From CAZHHH01 sp052400685 (GTDB lineage: Bacteria > Bacteroidota > Bacteroidia > Bacteroidales > Marinilabiliaceae), in NCBI GenBank assembly GCA_052400685.1, contig JBQTGJ010000009.1: DNA of 64,000 nt; one strand, written 5' to 3'. The translations under genes and the position numbers were made by a program. Each line of letters starts with the position of its first letter. The first letter of the stretch is position 1. Shown here one piece after another: positions 8,053 through 17,332 of the stretch. The notes beneath the pieces are model-generated. The model was not told the origin of the DNA. It was given only the letters and a program-made list of their open reading frames with translations, and made no database searches.

Positions 8053-9990
8053 TTAAGGGATTATAAATTTCATTTGCTCAACGCCATCGGCAGCAACTAA
8101 ATTTGCCACATAGAATCCTGAATTTAAGCCACATATACACACTTCGCTTAGAGACAAAACAGATGAATTATAAACGAGATTCCCATTTATGTTGTAGATA
8201 TTGACATAACGCACATCAGATGTGTTTAGAAACTTTACACACCCATCACTTATGATGCATTTCATCCTGCTTTTTTCATGGCTTTGTATAATAGTGGCAG
8301 TAGATGCCATTCCATGAATGGTTACATCGGCCAAACAAATGGTTTTACCTGTTGCCTGCCCGCTGTACCATGGGTAAACTCTAACCAGCAAACTATCTCC
8401 TTTTGCAAGTTTTACTACAGGAATTGCTGAAACAGCATACATATTATTAGCCACCATACTTGGAAACTCTTTAATCACAGTGTAATCAGCAAAATTATTT
8501 GTGGAATAAGAAATCCGGCAACGCATGCCATTTCCTCCTGCACCACAAATGTACATCCCAATTGAGTCAATATTTAATTCGGTGCCCTCATTGGCCGTAA
8601 TGCCAAATTGCATATAACGCGTTGATACCTCATCAATATCACCAGCAGGCCAAACATCACCAATAATAAGGTTACGTTGCGTTTTTCGGCTTGCATCATA
8701 AGTACTTTCAGTAGGCCAAATGGCAGCAGAGTTTGGAGCTGCATATCTTTGAACATACATGTCGTTATGTGTTTCGGCAATAGGTGTAGCTGAACCGCTA
8801 AGTGAATAATCATCATTGGCTGACAGTTTCCAGAACAGACTTACTTCAGTTCCGCCTGTCAATTCAATAAAATTAGCTGTCAAAGGTACAATTTTGGTCG
8901 TAGTTCCATTTGATACAGTCAGGGCACCTTCACTTAAGCCAGATGAAGACTTCCTAGAAGAAATATAAAAACGAGTAAAATCTAAATTTCCACTCGTGTA
9001 ATCTAAATTAATGGCAGAAGCGAACACATCTGTTTTGTTAACTGCAATTAAAAAACCATCAGAAACGGATAAGGTAAAAGTTCCTGAGACAGGATCAAGA
9101 TCAAATCCTGAAATAGTTAACTCCTTAGTTAAAGTTTGACTCACATAGGCATTCCCAAAATCGCAATTAGAAGGATTAACCAATAAATCCGAAGACGCAT
9201 TTACATATGATGCCAGAATTCCCTGATTGAGCATGGCTTGAGCACATAAACGAGCCACTAAAGTTCCTCCCATAGCATTAGGATGTGTACTGTCATCGGC
9301 ACAAAACAGAAGCGAAGTACAAGCAGCATCGCCATAGGATTCGAACAATTCTTTTGTTAGTGCGGTTAAATCAATCAATTCAACATCCAACTCGGTAGCC
9401 ACTTCTTTCATGGCGTATGTATAATCGTAAGTATGATCCGTGTCGGGGACATTAAAATCGTCACCCAAGTCGTGACACCCCTTTCTTTTGATAGTTGATC
9501 CTTCAAAATATTTGCGGCACATTGAAGTAACCAAGACAGGGATAGCTCCTAATGCTTTCGATTCATTTACATATGCGCGTAAATAGTCTTTATAAGTTCC
9601 CTGTGCCGTAGTCCCTCTATAATCGGCATTCGGATCGGTGTATTTTCGTACTGTATCGCCGTCCAATCCACCATTTTTTTCATCGTTATGGGCAAACTGA
9701 ATAAACACATAATCTCCGCTCTCAATTTGCTCTTTAACTGTTGCCCAGTATGCAGCCTCCAAATAAAAACTTTTACTACTGGCGCCACTCTTTGCCCTAT
9801 TATTGACAATTACATCAGCGGTAAAAAACTGTTGAAGCATCATTCCCCATCCCCTCTTGTCGGTCGTATTTTCATCATAATTGGCCATGGTTGAATCGCC
9901 AATGGTATGTATTTTTATCGCCTTAATATGCATCAATGCACTCTGTAATAACAGAAATACAAATGCTAATTTTATAACTTTTCTCATCAT
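8053..9990 (-). CDS. Secreted SGNH esterase, rhamnogalacturonan-acetylesterase-like, with sorting tail
   Basis: After a signal peptide (about 24 residues) the SGNH hydrolase core begins with IHTIGDSTMANYDE, whose Ser33 is the expected nucleophile. Block III is in NRAKSGASSKSF, the oxyanion Asn region in FIQFAHND, and the catalytic Asp-His pair in DDSTHPNAMGG. This arrangement matches rhamnogalacturonan acetylesterases (CE12-like), which remove acetyl groups from the pectin backbone. A middle beta-rich region of unknown function (about 260-560) and a C-terminal type IX secretion-like tail (IYNINGNLVYNSS..GFYVANL) follow. It lies 85 bases downstream of the pectin methylesterase gene on the same strand, so the two are probably one transcript. 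Confidence 0.85.
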   Translation of the reverse strand: MMRKVIKLAFVFLLLQSALMHIKAIKIHTIGDSTMANYDENTTDKRGWGMMLQQFFTADVIVNNRAKSGASSKSFYLEAAYWATVKEQIESGDYVFIQFAHNDEKNGGLDGDTVRKYTDPNADYRGTTAQGTYKDYLRAYVNESKALGAIPVLVTSMCRKYFEGSTIKRKGCHDLGDDFNVPDTDHTYDYTYAMKEVATELDVELIDLTALTKELFESYGDAACTSLLFCADDSTHPNAMGGTLVARLCAQAMLNQGILASYVNASSDLLVNPSNCDFGNAYVSQTLTKELTISGFDLDPVSGTFTLSVSDGFLIAVNKTDVFASAINLDYTSGNLDFTRFYISSRKSSSGLSEGALTVSNGTTTKIVPLTANFIELTGGTEVSLFWKLSANDDYSLSGSATPIAETHNDMYVQRYAAPNSAAIWPTESTYDASRKTQRNLIIGDVWPAGDIDEVSTRYMQFGITANEGTELNIDSIGMYICGAGGNGMRCRISYSTNNFADYTVIKEFPSMVANNMYAVSAIPVVKLAKGDSLLVRVYPWYSGQATGKTICLADVTIHGMASTATIIQSHEKSRMKCIISDGCVKFLNTSDVRYVNIYNINGNLVYNSSVLSLSEVCICGLNSGFYVANLVAADGVEQMKFIIP

Positions 9991-10075
9991 TTTATTTCAA
10001 TAATAATAAACTCTTTCACATTAATTTAGTAAAGAGAAAGTAGCCCCGTTAAGGGCTACTTAAAACTGTTATCTA

Positions 10076-13000
10076 TTACTTCACAAGAACTTTACCCGAT
10101 TTCAACATTCTATCGGCTGAAACAGTAACCAGATAAATGCCTTTTGTTAGGGGCAATTCAATACTTGGTTGATTGCATGTTACGTGTTTTACCATACCAC
10201 CTGTTAAATTGTAAATTCGGATGAATGAAGTTTTCGTAATGCCAGAAATAAGAATACTCCCACTCTGCCCAATTATTTTAATTTGAGCATCTAATCCCTC
10301 CTTGTTTACAGCTGTTACATAGTTAGAAACTTCCTGTGAGCTTAAGCTTAATGCCCCATATTCACTAGCTGCTTTTATTGAATAGGTATATTCGCCATCT
10401 TGTTGCATTTCATTATCTGTAAATGTGTTCTCTGTAGTAAAACCAATCACTTCGTTATTTCTAAGAACCACATAACACATAGCATAAGGGGTTGCATTCC
10501 AACTAAGAATATTTCCATTCAGGACTAGACCTTCAGGAGCCATTGTAGGTTCGGTTAGTATTTTGGGATCCCAGGTGTCCCCACTTCTTAATAATATATT
10601 CTCGTATGTGTAAGTAGCAGCTTCCTCATCGGTTAAGCTATTTTTAGCAATACCGGTAACCGTATTAATTACATTTCCGGAATCATCTTTTTCATCATAC
10701 TCATATTCCGATATGCGATTGGACAAATCCACTAAATTTCCATCTTCATCCATACTTCCATAATCAGCAAATATCGCTGGTATTGCACCCATTTTGTAAT
10801 ACCAACCTCCCGAATAGACATCGCATTTTAAAACAGGATAAAGAAAAACCGTTTTTGGGCTGTTATGCCAAGGTCGGCCATAATAAGTAATTACTCCCGG
10901 ATTACCATCAATAATACAGTGATTGAATACATACCCCCAAAGTGTTCCTGCCGGATGATTGGGAGCTACAATGTATCCTCCCGAAGGTCGGGTATTATAA
11001 ATAGTACAAGCATCAAAGAATACATCACCGGCACCATATATATAATCCACAGCTCCTTCGATACGACAATCTACCAGATAATGACGATCGTACATCAATT
11101 TGGTTGAAGTTAAATAGGTGTCCTGATAACTTCTTAACGTACAATTCTTAAAGGTTATCTTATCGTTATTGGTATACATAGCCAACGCTTGTGGGCCGGT
11201 CTGATTTTCATAGCCATAAGAATTTTGGAAGGTTATGTTTTCAAAATAGCAGTTCATGGCATTTACCACCACAGTAGCAGCCAGGCTGACGTGATAAGTT
11301 GGCGTATCAGGGTCACCATCCTCACCAGCCAAACGATCATCTGATACAATAACCTTATCAGAACTCTGACCTATCAAATGAATAAATGGTTTTGATTCAG
11401 GTATATCAACGTGGCCTGTATAAGTGCCTTCTTTTATGAAAATCAACCAAGGAATTGCTCTACCCGACGGAGCCGCATCGATGGCATCCTGAAGTGTGGT
11501 GTAGTCGCCGGATCCATCCAATGCAATAACGGCATCGAATAAACGAGCAGTAGGTTGAGGACGTTCCATTGTTTTAAAAGTAATAGTAGTGCCATCAAAC
11601 GGATTTCCCGACTGATCGGAAATCGCTCCAGCTGGCACAATAAAGGTATATTCCTTGTCATACTCCAGTTTTTCGTATTTAAAAGTGGCGGTTTTTGCAC
11701 CAAACACAGCCGTTAAAACATCGTCTTCTAAAGTGCAATTCCCCGTTCCTGCCATCACCTTTTCGTTAAAAGTTAATGTGATTGAACCGTTTGCCGAAGC
11801 ATTAGTAGAAGCCGAAGCCGGTACTGTAGATAGTAAGCTTGGTTTTTCGGTATCGTTTACAACTACTTTATCGGCAAATACAAAAATATTTGTAATAGCA
11901 GTACCATCGTTCCCCTCTCCAATTGGGGTGCTTGTTTCATCGGCAATCCAACGTATATAAACTTTAGCTTGTCCTTCGGCCTCCGTTGGAAGTACTGCAT
12001 TTACATCAGTCCATACACTTTTATAGCCATCCGTCAAATCAACTGTAGTAAGAGTGGTAAAATTGGTGCCATCCAACGAATACTCCAATTTTTGTAATGG
12101 ATAAATTTGATAGCTACCAATCATCTTTGAATGAACCCGAATATTAATAAAATTCTCTGTGGAGAAGGATGCCATAAAGTATCTGCGGTCATTGGTAAAA
12201 TCAACTGCCCAAATACGCGCATTGGGATAAGCCGGCGAATATTCGGCTGTGTGAGCCAACCAACCTACCGTAGTTCCGTCGGTTTTATATACCGAAAGGC
12301 TCCCTGTATTAGTTGTCTCCGAGTAGAAATCACCCGGACGACTCACTTTAGGATCTAAATTTCTAAAATCCCATCCTACTATAAAAGGAATTTCATCAAA
12401 GGTGGCAGTTATGCTTTTATTGCCATCCATAACAATATTTTTTATTGTTTCGGTACTGTTATCATCCCAATATAAAAATGAAGTAACCGGATTTGAAACC
12501 ACACTCGCCGAAACAATCGTCCCTACTTCATATTTACCATCAGTAGGCTCTGGCGACAAAGCTATTTCGCCCCATTGACTACCAGCCACCGTTAAATCCA
12601 AACCATATGTCGTTATTTCGTTATATACAGCCACTACCGATTTGTTGCCATCAAGAGTAAAAGTATAAGCCTCATTTTCCGATAAAGTAACACTGTTCTC
12701 ATCTATCCATTTCGAAAATTCGTAACCAAAATTACGGGTTGTTGTTAGCGTTACTTCTGTATTCTCGTCAAACTCATTTCCAACAGGCAAACTGGTAATG
12801 ACTCCGGCACCTTCCGGCGATACGGTTGCATTTACGGTATAAGTAGGTATATCTAAAATGGTACCTGTCAAATCTCCTATCAACTGAATATTAGCGATGC
12901 CAACCTGTTTTGTATTTCCTAATTCGGTAATATAAAACGCCAGAGTGCATTCTCCTCCAGATGCAGGGATCGATAGTTCAGATAAGTCCAGTAAAGCATG

Positions 13001-14074
13001 AGTAACACCATCGCCGTTTCGGTTTGGTTTAATACCAGTACCAATAGTGGTAGTAGTACCGTCTGAAGCTTTCCAAATTACATCAATCATTCCACCATTT
13101 GTGCCAAAACGTTCACAGTCAAACTCAACTGAAGTGGGCGTAAAAGATAATCCTGTTTTTGTCCAGATATTAAAAGATACAGCATTCATGGCTATCACTT
13201 CGCTTGATTGAACGGTTGGCTGAAACTGAGTAAAAGTAACTCCATCACTAAGTCTTGAACCTACATAAGCAAGATTGCTCCCCAAAGTAACATGATCGGG
13301 TTTAAAGTAATCGCTGGTTAAATCGCTATACGTTGCTATTTGGCCCTCGGTACCTAAATCGAAAGCCCACGCAATAGTTGGCGTAGCATCTACAACCAGA
13401 CCTGCCAATGAGACTACCCCATTTACCTTGAAATAATCGACATTAAAATTAGCCGTTGCGCTGGTTGAAGCGGTTATGCCAATTAATCGCACCATAACCT
13501 TTTCCTTATTTTTTGCAGATATAGACACGGAATACGAATTGTATACCCACCAACCTGATGCAGCATTAAAATTACCGGCATCCACCCAGGTAGTTCCGCC
13601 ATCGGTAGAGTAAACCGCTTCGAGATAATCATCGGTGCTATTTTGACCGCTACTCAATGAAAAGTCCAATGTAATATCCTCATAACCTTTTGTAGGAAAA
13701 GTAAACTGGTAATAGTTGGAATGGTTAATCGGATTTGTAAAATCACTAACATTATTAGGACCTTGAAACATCATTCGGCAAACATAATTACTATAACCTT
13801 CTTTTAGTTGGCTATAAGTCGTCGATGTGGTCAATAAATATTTAGTCTGTAATCCAACAAATTCCTCTGGATAAATGCCAGATTTTGCAGGAACGGTAAT
13901 GTCTGGATCTGCCAACAGCGCTGTAGCTGCGGGAACATAAAAGGTACTGTCATTACTTATTGAAGTGGTGTATTCGTAATCGAAGTTCCACTCAGCAAGT
14001 TTAACCTGACTAAAACCTGAAAAAGGAATTAATAACAAACCTAATAAATAAAACAAATAGAGATTCTTTTTCAT
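10076..14074 (-). CDS. Very large multidomain secreted pectin methylesterase (CE8)
   Basis: The 1332-residue protein starts with a signal peptide ending near GFSQ. Beta-rich modules fill the first 400 residues, two InlB/Bacteroides-type repeats lie at about 408-560 (GYEFSKWIDENS, then AVYNE), and a SbsA-like Ig domain at about 735-835 (TLTFNEKVMAG). The CE8 right-handed beta-helix spans about 845-1115, with the expected QDTYLT, DYIYG (usual DFIFG) and YGRPW motifs. A fibronectin-III-like segment and a type IX sorting tail (GIYLVTVSADRMLKSGKVLVK) end it. It should hydrolyse methyl esters of homogalacturonan at the cell surface. Most CE8 enzymes are 300-400 residues, so this is unusually large. 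First gene of the two-gene pectin unit. Confidence 0.9.
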   Translation of the reverse strand: MKKNLYLFYLLGLLLIPFSGFSQVKLAEWNFDYEYTTSISNDSTFYVPAATALLADPDITVPAKSGIYPEEFVGLQTKYLLTTSTTYSQLKEGYSNYVCRMMFQGPNNVSDFTNPINHSNYYQFTFPTKGYEDITLDFSLSSGQNSTDDYLEAVYSTDGGTTWVDAGNFNAASGWWVYNSYSVSISAKNKEKVMVRLIGITASTSATANFNVDYFKVNGVVSLAGLVVDATPTIAWAFDLGTEGQIATYSDLTSDYFKPDHVTLGSNLAYVGSRLSDGVTFTQFQPTVQSSEVIAMNAVSFNIWTKTGLSFTPTSVEFDCERFGTNGGMIDVIWKASDGTTTTIGTGIKPNRNGDGVTHALLDLSELSIPASGGECTLAFYITELGNTKQVGIANIQLIGDLTGTILDIPTYTVNATVSPEGAGVITSLPVGNEFDENTEVTLTTTRNFGYEFSKWIDENSVTLSENEAYTFTLDGNKSVVAVYNEITTYGLDLTVAGSQWGEIALSPEPTDGKYEVGTIVSASVVSNPVTSFLYWDDNSTETIKNIVMDGNKSITATFDEIPFIVGWDFRNLDPKVSRPGDFYSETTNTGSLSVYKTDGTTVGWLAHTAEYSPAYPNARIWAVDFTNDRRYFMASFSTENFINIRVHSKMIGSYQIYPLQKLEYSLDGTNFTTLTTVDLTDGYKSVWTDVNAVLPTEAEGQAKVYIRWIADETSTPIGEGNDGTAITNIFVFADKVVVNDTEKPSLLSTVPASASTNASANGSITLTFNEKVMAGTGNCTLEDDVLTAVFGAKTATFKYEKLEYDKEYTFIVPAGAISDQSGNPFDGTTITFKTMERPQPTARLFDAVIALDGSGDYTTLQDAIDAAPSGRAIPWLIFIKEGTYTGHVDIPESKPFIHLIGQSSDKVIVSDDRLAGEDGDPDTPTYHVSLAATVVVNAMNCYFENITFQNSYGYENQTGPQALAMYTNNDKITFKNCTLRSYQDTYLTSTKLMYDRHYLVDCRIEGAVDYIYGAGDVFFDACTIYNTRPSGGYIVAPNHPAGTLWGYVFNHCIIDGNPGVITYYGRPWHNSPKTVFLYPVLKCDVYSGGWYYKMGAIPAIFADYGSMDEDGNLVDLSNRISEYEYDEKDDSGNVINTVTGIAKNSLTDEEAATYTYENILLRSGDTWDPKILTEPTMAPEGLVLNGNILSWNATPYAMCYVVLRNNEVIGFTTENTFTDNEMQQDGEYTYSIKAASEYGALSLSSQEVSNYVTAVNKEGLDAQIKIIGQSGSILISGITKTSFIRIYNLTGGMVKHVTCNQPSIELPLTKGIYLVTVSADRMLKSGKVLVK

Positions 14075-14736
14075 AGATTAAGTATTAAAAATTAAAAACA
14101 TTGTATTCAGGCATATTAAATCCTGAACACAAACTATTTTACATAACGAGGTAAAGAGAGGGTACTTTTTTAGATTTAGCTTCCGAATCAAACAAGCCTA
14201 CTAGTTGAGCCCTCGTTCATTCAAGTGAACACCATTTTATAAACCATTGAAAAACAATTCATGTCTTTAAACCTTCGCTGGTCTTGAATTTGAACATTTC
14301 TTATCAAGCACTTGATTTCTCCTACTGACACTAATTATAAAATCACTCTTCATTGCAGCAGTTATACACAGATAAGAGAGCCTTACCTACTAATCCATGG
14401 CAGTAACTCCATCTCATTTTTTCGAAAAATCAAACATCCATCCTTTTAGAGATCTCTTCGTTTAAAACCTGGCCATCAAATGCGACCAAAAGGTTGTTTT
14501 TGTATTTAATTGATTATTACAGGATGTATTACTAATAACTCCGATTGCGATCTGAATCAAACTACCAATTTTATTTTTTTAAAACGCATCTGGGCTTATT
14601 TATTAATCACAAAATTAGGCGATTGACGCCTTACTAATGTGGAAAATCTATTTGAATGTGAGTAAATATTGAGCAGTTGATAGATAATCGAAATCTGTCC
14701 TCTAATACTGAGTAGCCTAAAATTTACCAGTCATCG
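14075..14736. other. Gene-free stretch upstream of the pectin unit
   Basis: No ORF is supported in this 660-base AT-rich stretch, which should contain the promoter of the pectin methylesterase gene; no clear TTG-N19-TAnnTTTG match was found. Around 14288-14330 the words CTTGAATTTGAAC and CAAGCACTTGATTT resemble the arm of the MITE-like family in reverse orientation, perhaps a badly decayed copy. Confidence 0.4.
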
Positions 14737-15153
14737 TAAAGAAAAATAGTTGGCATTGCAAGACAAATACAGGTTGGAAGATGCACAAACAGAACCAAAG
14801 ATTTCATTAATTGCCAACGATAACTGAATTGAATACACTTTGCGTTATATCGTAAACTACAAAAAATGACGGGTAACAAAAACTGAATTATTTACTCAAA
14901 TTTAAAAAAAACAGAGGCAACAAATGAACTAATTAAAGCTTGTCCATAAACTAAGTGTTTGAAATATAAAGTTCAAATTCAAGGCTTGCGCAGCCCGAAA
15001 AATATGAGTTTACTCCCGTAAATGACCATTTTGAGAGCAAGCGTAACGCAGAAGTTGGACTTTATAGACAAACACTAATTAAAGTTGCCTCCTACTTTTC
15101 AATTAATTGAAGCACCTAATCTTACAGTTAAAATGGCAATAGACAAACGCTAA
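14737..15153 (+). pseudogene. mscS 3'-end relic, interrupted by a MITE
   Basis: Nearly every base from GGCATTGCAAGACAAATACA onward matches the last quarter of the mscS gene at 6414-7322. Trp codons have become TAG and TGA, and a CGA codon became TGA. The relic is split by a 142-bp MITE-like element at 14935-15076, after which homology resumes (TTGCCTCC, then a tail ending in TAA at 15151-15153). The intact copy lacks the insertion, so it shows the empty site. Confidence 0.88.
14935..15076 (+). mobile_element. MITE-like element, copy B (best-defined copy)
   Basis: The element is 142 bp. Its left end CTTGTCCATAAAC and right end TTTATAGACAAACACT form imperfect terminal inverted repeats (consensus AGTGTTTGTCTATAAAG). 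The flanks share AATTAAAG on both sides, compatible with a 4-8 bp target duplication. The interrupted sequence is the mscS relic, whose intact paralogue at 7240-7260 has a single uninterrupted AATTAAA. No ORF is present, so movement would need a transposase in trans. Confidence 0.75.
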
Positions 15154-15450
15154 AAAAAAGATTAAAACAGGATAGATTAAAATAAAAAAAGACATCTGAT
15201 TATAAACTTTTTCATAGGGTAATTGGTTTAAATAAAATTAAATTTTACGACGCCTGGAATTGTTACAAACAAGATTGCACGCAGTGTCATTAAACGCAAA
15301 ATTTTTGCAACCATTTCTCGCTGTAGCTGGAGCGAAGTGGATCATGAACACCCTAAAAAGAACACCTTTAGGAATTAAAGCCTGTGCGGCCTAAGCACCG
15401 ATAAAGAAGAAACGTCCTTCTTACCGTACATATAGTGTAAAAGAAAGGCA
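15154..15450. other. Intergenic stretch ahead of the methyltransferase gene
   Basis: No gene is supported. The first 50 bases (GATTAAAACAGGATAG and on) match the DNA just downstream of the intact mscS at 7331-7375, which continues the duplicated block; the remainder is missing from the other copy through the internal deletion there. Confidence 0.5.
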
Positions 15451-16083
15451 ATGAAAGGAATGTGGAACGAAAGATATAAAGTTGAACAATATGTTTACGG
15501 CAAAATACCAAATCTATTTTTTAAAGAAACAATCGACGCCTTAAATTACAAAGGCAATATGTTGTTTCCTGCCGAAGGCGAAGGTAGAAATGCAGTTTAT
15601 GCAGCCAAAAAAGGACATTCCGTTTTGGCGTTTGATACTAGTCAGGCAGGAAAAAGCAAAGCCTTAAAACTTGCAGAAGAAGAAGGTGTTTACATTGACT
15701 ATCTTGTTGGAGAAGTTGACGACCTGAATTTAAAAGAAGAAACATTTGATATAGCTGTATTGATATCGGCTCATTTCCCTCCCGCTATTCGAAAGGATAC
15801 GCACCACAAAATTGGAAAACTCATAAAACCGGGAGGATTTATTATTCTTGAAGGTTTTAGTGAAAATAATTTAATATACCGAGAGCAAAACCCTAATATT
15901 GGAGGCCCTGATAAAAAAGAAATGCTGTTTACGCAAGAGATGATAGCAAATGATTTTGTCGGTTTTGACATTGCAAAATTGGAGGAAATTGAAATAAAGT
16001 TAAAAGAAGGAATTCTTCACAACGGATTAGCGAAAGTTATTAGATTTATTGGCAAAAAAAAGGAGGAAATAGTCACATTGTAA
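15451..16083 (+). CDS. Class I SAM-dependent methyltransferase (TehB-like)
   Basis: The 210-residue protein opens with MWNERYKVEQYVYG, typical of small TehB/thiopurine-type methyltransferases. Motif I is atypical: FPAEGEGRNAVYAAKKG, in which the EGEGRN segment binds S-adenosylmethionine, followed by the acidic LAFDTS. ISAHFPPAIRK and PGGFIILEGF give the later motifs. Members methylate small molecules or metalloid oxyanions, but the substrate here is unknown. It is the intact partner of the truncated copy at 7382-7840. The gene lies downstream of the mscS relic, mirroring the intact order at the other copy. Confidence 0.87.
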   Translation: MKGMWNERYKVEQYVYGKIPNLFFKETIDALNYKGNMLFPAEGEGRNAVYAAKKGHSVLAFDTSQAGKSKALKLAEEEGVYIDYLVGEVDDLNLKEETFDIAVLISAHFPPAIRKDTHHKIGKLIKPGGFIILEGFSENNLIYREQNPNIGGPDKKEMLFTQEMIANDFVGFDIAKLEEIEIKLKEGILHNGLAKVIRFIGKKKEEIVTL

Positions 16084-16311
16084 GAATTAAAGGCCTTGCT
16101 ATGATACAAACTTGCTCTAACAAACTGACGGCCAGACTTAGGACCATCCAAAAGCCTCTTCCCAATGACAAATAAATAAAAATAAATCAGACCGCAGTCA
16201 TAAAAAAGTTAACGTAAATATCAATAATACCTCCCCTTTCTCTTTGAATTAATAGAGCCTGGTCATGATACAATTATGCCAGACTATAAATATGATAAAC
16301 AGTGATTTAAA

Positions 16312-17040
16312 ATGGAAAAAGCTACTTTCAAAAAAATATCCCAACCAGTAACCCTGAACGAAATTATACAAGAAGCGACAGATACCTATACATATAAATT
16401 CAACATCCCAAAAGGGATGACATGGACGGCTGGTGCAAATTTACACTTGCTGCCATATGGTTTAGATGAAGATATCGAAATCGATAAAAAAACAGTCCAC
16501 CATCTGTCTATAATAAACCTTCCCGGCGAAGGATACATCGGCATAACCACACGCATCAGGAAACAGACGTCTGTCTTCAAAAAGAAATTACAGGAAGCTC
16601 AAATAGGCGACACCATGTGCATTTTTAAGATAAAAAACCGGTTGCCCCTAAAACGCGAAAACCATCCGGTTGTATTAATTAGCATGGGTGTAGGAATTGC
16701 CACCATGCGTCCCTTACTTCTTGAATATGTGGCCGACCAATCAAATATTCCGGCTATTATCAATATTAATGTTGATAGTAGCGGTGAATTTATTTACAAA
16801 AATGAATTAATATCAACAGAAAAGCATGGTGTAAAAAACTACTTCACAAAATCGCGTACAGAAATGAAAGAGGCCATAAAAACAACCTTTCAACTAAAAG
16901 ATCAGCGATATTATATTGTAGGTTCCGATAATTTCCTCAGTAGTACGACCGATTTTTTATTAAAAAACCACATCGAAAAGCATCAAATTTATTTCGACAA
17001 GCGCCAGGAGGACATTGATGAAATTCTGAAAAGTATTTAA
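16312..17040 (+). CDS. FNR-like FAD/NAD(P)-binding oxidoreductase
   Basis: The 242-residue protein has the two-domain layout of ferredoxin-NADP reductase-like enzymes. A flavin-binding beta-barrel with VHHLSIIN takes the place of the usual RxYS motif, and a nucleotide-binding half carries ISMGVGIATMRPLL (usual GGxGITP) and a late YYIVGSDNFLSST. No iron-sulfur cluster motif is present, so it must receive electrons from or pass them to a separate partner. The partner and direction are not evident. It stands alone between two gaps and looks intact. Confidence 0.8.
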   Translation: MEKATFKKISQPVTLNEIIQEATDTYTYKFNIPKGMTWTAGANLHLLPYGLDEDIEIDKKTVHHLSIINLPGEGYIGITTRIRKQTSVFKKKLQEAQIGDTMCIFKIKNRLPLKRENHPVVLISMGVGIATMRPLLLEYVADQSNIPAIININVDSSGEFIYKNELISTEKHGVKNYFTKSRTEMKEAIKTTFQLKDQRYYIVGSDNFLSSTTDFLLKNHIEKHQIYFDKRQEDIDEILKSI

Positions 17041-17194
17041 GCCAGATTTTGACGGCTATAACAGAATCCGATACAACAAAAAACAAGATAAAGTATAAAT
17101 CAAGCAATAGAATCTTGTATTTTAACAATGTAAACAACTATTTTGAGCCTTAACACAACACCAAACTAAGTTACACCAAAACCGATATGGTTTT

Positions 17195-17318
17195 TGCTCA
17201 AAAACTCCTGTAACAGATTAAAAGATCCTCATTTTTGAGGCTCGCGAAGAATGAAAAACATGAGTTTAGTGATATTAATGATCATTGTGAGGGCAAGCAT
17301 AACAGAGTCGTTGGAAAT
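17195..17318 (+). repeat. MITE-like element, divergent copy C
   Basis: The stretch shares ATGAGTTTA, AATGATCATT and GAGGGCAAGCATAAC with the family core (compare 14935-15076 and 26827-26968). Terminal repeats are worn, so the edges are approximate. It lies directly ahead of the SDR gene at 17333. Confidence 0.5.
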
Positions 17319-17332
17319 TAAAATATGTAATC

